Part shown: positions 62,750 through 64,000 of the stretch, in pieces
Position numbering within the stretch: position 1 is the stretch's first letter
Layout: each line of letters opens with the position of its first letter
From: SZUA-592 sp041556555
Lineage (GTDB): Bacteria > Pseudomonadota > Gammaproteobacteria > Eutrophobiales > Eutrophobiaceae
Assembly: GCA_041556555.1 (NCBI GenBank)
Contig: JBFFIE010000002.1
Coordinates: forward strand, 62,001 to 126,000
Length of the DNA stretch: 64,000 nt
Direction of reading: 5' to 3'
Translations under genes and position numbers: made by a program
Notes under the pieces: generated by a model
The model's database searches: none
Told to the model about the DNA's origin: nothing
Seen by the model: the letters and a program-made list of their open reading frames with translations, nothing else

Positions 62750-63430
62750 TTAGGCAACCATACCTACGTTATGGTTGTATACGACTAGATGGCGATCCGT
62801 TACTTGTTCTACTATCCAGTAATCAAGGCTTGCTTCCACCAATTGCTCCCGTACTTCTTCCAAGGTGAAAGCAGCTTTTAGTGAATTATAAAAATCCCGC
62901 CTTAGTATATCGGGTTCGTTGGCAGCATAAGTATCAACCAGTTGTCTGGCCGCTTCTTCTGAATCCGGACGCATCAGATCCATGATAAAGACCCGTGATT
63001 CATCTGTGCTGTACTGATTAATGGTCTTCCACAGAACAGCCGGATTATGCAAGTGATGTAACAGGCTATTGCTGATGATGGTGTTGTAATAATCATGTGG
63101 CAACTTGATGCCAGGCAGCCTTGCCTGGATTAAGGTAATCCGGTTTTTCAGACTGGTATTATCGATGGCCTTCCGGGCCTCGTTCAGCATACTGGCCGAG
63201 CCGTCGACACCAACCAGGTGACAATCCGGGTAGGCCCAGGCAAAGCGAACGGCGATGTCGGCCGACCCACAGCCCAGGTCGAGTATGGTTTCTCCCTTGA
63301 TTTTCCCTGGAAATCTTGCCCTGAATAGTTCGATGAAGTGGCTGTGAGGTTCCTCGAAATCGGCATTGGCGTAGGCCCTTGCCTGTTCCTTGTCATTCAT
63401 GAGTTCGGGTTCGGGAACTCGCTTCATCAT
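62750..63430 (-). CDS. Class I SAM-dependent methyltransferase
   Basis: A 226-residue methyltransferase of the Methyltransf_25 type: ILDLGCGSADIAVRFA is motif I with the SAM loop, VGVDGSASMLNEA motif II, and SNSLLHHLHNP after. The substrate is not evident. The C-terminal part includes TDRHLVVYNHNVG. Confidence 0.88.
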   Translation of the reverse strand: MMKRVPEPELMNDKEQARAYANADFEEPHSHFIELFRARFPGKIKGETILDLGCGSADIAVRFAWAYPDCHLVGVDGSASMLNEARKAIDNTSLKNRITLIQARLPGIKLPHDYYNTIISNSLLHHLHNPAVLWKTINQYSTDESRVFIMDLMRPDSEEAARQLVDTYAANEPDILRRDFYNSLKAAFTLEEVREQLVEASLDYWIVEQVTDRHLVVYNHNVGMVA

Positions 63431-63600
63431 ATCGATATTTAATCTGAGTATATCTTTCTTGTCATGTTACGTTCAGTATAGACCAGAGTATCTTCTTGCT
63501 ATCAATTTTATATGTGAATTAGTAAAAATCAGTGATATATGGTATCTGGACTTTGCTTAATAGCATCGATATAGCTCATGCCAGCTCATTATTGAGGATC

Positions 63601-64000
63601 TCATCCAGTTTGATGCTGCCTTAATGCCCATGTTACATGTTCTCTGACTATTTCTGAGGCATGATTTTTTCTTGCATCTAATGACTTTATGATAATATCG
63701 CTTGAGGGTGCGTTTCCCAGTGCCACGGCGATGTTCCTGAGCCAGCAGTCATACCCAATCCGGCGAATCGCCGAACCCTCCGTATTTTTATAGAAGTCGT
63801 CTTTACTCCAGTTAAACAACTCGATGAGAGTCGCATTGTCCAGTCCATGCCGTACCCTGAAATCTTTTTCAACTGAATATCTTGCAAACTTGTTCCAGGG
63901 ACAAATCAGTTGGCAGTCATCACAGCCATAGATGCGGTTGCCAATCATCTTGCGATACTTTTCCGGGATGGAACCGCGTAGCTCGATGGTCAGGTAGGAT
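63601..64000 (-). CDS. queG: Epoxyqueuosine reductase QueG, C-terminal part (cut by window end)
   Basis: QueG reduces epoxyqueuosine to queuosine in tRNA. Only the 3' part is in the window: it reads into the edge at 64000 and contains the iron-sulfur motif GCDDCQLICPWN (the second cluster) and the HEAT-like C-terminal WLRNIAVALGN tail. The 5' end lies beyond 64000. No start can be given. Confidence 0.88.
   Translation of the reverse strand, partial: SYLTIELRGSIPEKYRKMIGNRIYGCDDCQLICPWNKFARYSVEKDFRVRHGLDNATLIELFNWSKDDFYKNTEGSAIRRIGYDCWLRNIAVALGNAPSSDIIIKSLDARKNHASEIVREHVTWALRQHQTG

Noticed and set aside
1..64000. CRISPR arrays, insertion sequences, prophage or integrase genes
   Set aside because: No spaced direct repeats, transposase motifs or phage structural genes were seen on either strand, including at the island borders.

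Overview
The window reads as a chromosomal segment of a gammaproteobacterium, probably a facultatively denitrifying, possibly sulfur-oxidising lineage near the Chromatiales/Ectothiorhodospiraceae. The basis is gene order (cytochrome c4 beside engB; prfA-prmC-moeB beside hemA; TPR lipoprotein-lolB-ispE-tRNA-Gln-prs-rplY-pth-ychF; rpe-gph-trpE and trpGDC), many c-type cytochromes, a phasin, bacterioferritin/Bfd and an LpxR-like protein. The species cannot be named from the sequence alone.

Layout. 1-7.4 kb: ComEA-like protein, orphan TRAP binding lipoprotein, cytochrome c5, tRNA-Arg(CCG), purK-purE, a DsbA-type oxidoreductase, cytochrome c4 and engB. 7.4-15 kb: a structured RNA-like stretch, a pair of inverted DnaA boxes, an M48 protease, rpmE, xthA, an SH3 protein, oligopeptidase A and a GIDE/LemA membrane pair. 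15-22.4 kb: an iron section with bacterioferritin, Bfd, a porin, a flavinylated FMN-binding protein with a PepSY membrane partner, and a complete Fe(III) ABC importer. 22.4-38.5 kb: mostly housekeeping genes (gcvH, tpx, dgkA, lpxR, moeB/JAMM, prmC, prfA, hemA, lolB, ispE, prs, rplY, pth, ychF). 38.5-42.7 kb: phasin, a beta-propeller protein and trpGDC. 42.7-58.4 kb: a denitrification island. 58.4-64 kb: trpE-gph-rpe, a DUF3530 protein, a DUF4870 protein, a methyltransferase and the 3' part of queG.

The most interesting part is the roughly 15.7 kb between trpE and trpG, genes that normally sit side by side in the rpe-gph-trpE-trpG-trpD-trpC arrangement. Two gene blocks point outward from the region's middle ends toward each other. 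A plus-strand block encodes a 57-residue membrane protein, a CuA subunit II, a heme-copper subunit I whose active-site tyrosine position is glutamine (an eNOR-like nitric oxide reductase), a SCO copper chaperone, a fusion of cytochrome b with two [4Fe-4S] clusters and an MvhD-like domain, an unknown membrane-anchored protein, a hemerythrin and a monoheme cytochrome c. A minus-strand block encodes nirS-nirC-nirF-nirD-nirL-nirG-nirH-nirJ-nirN, that is, cytochrome cd1 nitrite reductase and most of the heme d1 pathway. Each block starts behind a perfect FNR/DNR-type palindrome (TTGAT-N4-ATCAA). The likely joint role is anaerobic reduction of nitrite to NO by NirS and of NO to N2O by the eNOR-like oxidase, with no norCB in view. 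The cytochrome b-ferredoxin-MvhD fusion is an undescribed-looking candidate for the electron-input side.
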